NCBI GenBank assembly: GCA_041914785.1 | Contig: JAYSCT010000186.1 | Span: 1-6,999, forward strand | Direction of reading: 5' to 3' | DNA length: 6,999 bases | DNA from: Pelomonas sp041914785 | GTDB taxonomy: Bacteria > Pseudomonadota > Gammaproteobacteria > Burkholderiales > Burkholderiaceae_C | Shown: one piece after another, positions 6,087 to 6,999 of the stretch | Numbering within the stretch: position 1 is the first letter of the stretch | Layout of the letters: each line of letters opens with the position of its first letter | Made by a program: the position numbers and the translations under genes | The notes under the pieces: generated by a model | Told to the model about the DNA's origin: nothing | Seen by the model: only the letters and a program-made list of their open reading frames with translations | Database searches by the model: none

Positions 6087-6123
6087 GCCTCGCCCGCGTT
6101 CAGCGGTGCGAGGCTGGGCGAGG
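6087..6123 (-). repeat. Alternative inverted repeats just after the ilvE stop
   Basis: Two mutually exclusive pairings are possible just downstream of the ilvE stop: GCCTCGC (6087-6093) with GCGAGGC (6108-6114), or CCTCGCCC (6088-6095) with GGGCGAGG (6116-6123). They share a left arm and use two tandem right arms. No T-run follows on the - strand, so this is not a classic terminator; it could protect the ilvE transcript end or be part of the repeat family. Confidence 0.45.
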
Positions 6124-6126
6124 GGC

Positions 6127-6999
6127 TCAAACGGACGTCAGCCATTCGGCGTACTTGGGGTTGCGGCCGTTGACGATGTCGAAGAAGGCCGACTGGATCT
6201 TCTCGGTGATGGGGCCGCGCGAGCCGGCGCCGATCTCGATGCGGTCCAGCTCGCGGATGGGGGTCACTTCCGCGGCGGTGCCGGTGAAGAAGGCCTCGTC
6301 GCAGATGTAGACCTCGTCGCGGGTGATGCGCTTCTCGACCAGCTTCAGGCCCAGGTCCTGGCAGATGTGGAAGATGGTGTTGCGGGTGATGCCGTTGAGC
6401 GCGCCGGCCGAGAGGTCGGGCGTGTAGACCACGCCGTTCTTGATGACGAAGAGGTTTTCGCCCGCGCCTTCGGACACGAAGCCCGAGGCGTCGAGCAGCA
6501 AGGCCTCGTCGTAGCCGTCGTCGGTGGCTTCCATGTTGGCCAGGATGGAGTTGGTGTAGTTGGACACCGTCTTGGCCTGCGTCATCGTGATGTTGACGTG
6601 GTGGCGGGTGTAGGAGCTGGTCTTCACGCGGATGCCGCGCTTGAGGCCCTCCTCGCCGAGGTAGGCGCCCCAGCTCCACGCGGCCACCATCAGGTGCACC
6701 CGGTTGCCCTTGGGGCTGACGCCCAGCTTCTCGGAGCCGATCCAGATCAGCGGGCGGATGTAGGCGCTCTTCAGGCCGTTGGCCTTGACGACGGCGCGCT
6801 GCGCCTCGTTGATCTCTTCGGCCGAGAACGGCACCTTCATGCGCAGGATCTTGCCGCTGTTGAGCAGGCGCTGCGTGTGCTCCTGCAGCCGGAAGATGGC
6901 CGTGCCGCCCACGGTGTCGTAGGCGCGCACGCCCTCGAAGGCGCCGCAGCCGTAGTGCAGCGTGTGCGTCAGCACGTGGATCTTGGCGTCGCGCCAGTC
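6127..6999 (-). CDS. ilvE: Branched-chain amino acid aminotransferase, 5' end outside window
   Basis: A PLP-dependent fold-type IV aminotransferase (EC 2.6.1.42) that interconverts Leu, Ile and Val with their 2-oxo acids, using glutamate/2-oxoglutarate, in the cytoplasm. The frame is open to the window edge, reading DWRDAKIHVLTHTLHYG at the N-terminal side, so the start codon lies beyond 6999. The visible part is 290 residues, and alignment by eye with E. coli IlvE (Lys160) suggests about 17 are missing. In window numbering, the Schiff-base lysine is K143 in MTQAKTVSNY. The glutamate facing the PLP ring nitrogen is E177 in SEGAGEN. The phosphate-binding GTAAEVTPI segment lies near the C-terminal third. 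The family signature YGCGAFEGVRAY is intact. The zinc-finger gene follows in the same direction. Confidence 0.96.
   Translation of the reverse strand, partial: DWRDAKIHVLTHTLHYGCGAFEGVRAYDTVGGTAIFRLQEHTQRLLNSGKILRMKVPFSAEEINEAQRAVVKANGLKSAYIRPLIWIGSEKLGVSPKGNRVHLMVAAWSWGAYLGEEGLKRGIRVKTSSYTRHHVNITMTQAKTVSNYTNSILANMEATDDGYDEALLLDASGFVSEGAGENLFVIKNGVVYTPDLSAGALNGITRNTIFHICQDLGLKLVEKRITRDEVYICDEAFFTGTAAEVTPIRELDRIEIGAGSRGPITEKIQSAFFDIVNGRNPKYAEWLTSV

Noticed and set aside
5960..6679. 239-codon - strand frame overlapping ilvE
   Set aside because: It is an alternate frame of ilvE with Arg/His/Pro-rich composition, and its end is the translated palindromic repeat.

Overview
This is a GC-rich window with strongly GC-biased codon use. 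Its gene content and protein sequences (membrane-anchored cytochrome c5, ilvE followed by a CHCC zinc-finger protein, a YheT-type hydrolase operon) point to a betaproteobacterium of the order Burkholderiales, perhaps the Rubrivivax/Leptothrix/Methylibium side. The placement comes from protein resemblance recalled from memory, not from a search.

Left part (1-2841): the 3' nine-tenths or so of a type I restriction enzyme subunit gene, hsdR, on the + strand. The hsdM and hsdS genes would have to lie outside the window. About 75 bp beyond its stop is a tRNA-Arg(CCG) gene on the - strand, whose 3' end faces hsdR. That is the geometry expected where accessory DNA has entered at a tRNA 3' end. A hairpin followed by TTTT on the - strand is a good terminator for the tRNA.

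Middle part (2842-3567): a divergent + strand gene for a membrane-anchored, monohaem cytochrome c5-like protein with a His/Asp-rich cytoplasmic tail. It ends at a strong hairpin terminator shared with a convergent operon.

Right part (3567-6999): five genes, all on the - strand. In transcription order they are ilvE (5' end outside the window), a 71-residue CHCC zinc-finger protein, an NTF2/SnoaL-like protein, a YheT-family alpha/beta hydrolase and a 171-residue protein of unknown function. The last three are tightly packed (a TGATG stop/start overlap, then an 11-nt gap) and look like a translationally coupled operon.

The most unusual signal is in the two spacers of that run. Each carries a copy of the same ~92-bp palindromic element (5530-5621 and 5987-6078), matching at 83 of 92 aligned positions. 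In the longest hairpin, two of the nine differences are a compensatory pair that preserves base pairing, which indicates selection on, or mobilisation of, the hairpin structure. The rest of the first spacer is filled with four more hairpins, so almost the whole 219-bp gap is foldable. This looks like a dispersed REP/BIME-like family. No gene-free stretch exceeds 300 bp.
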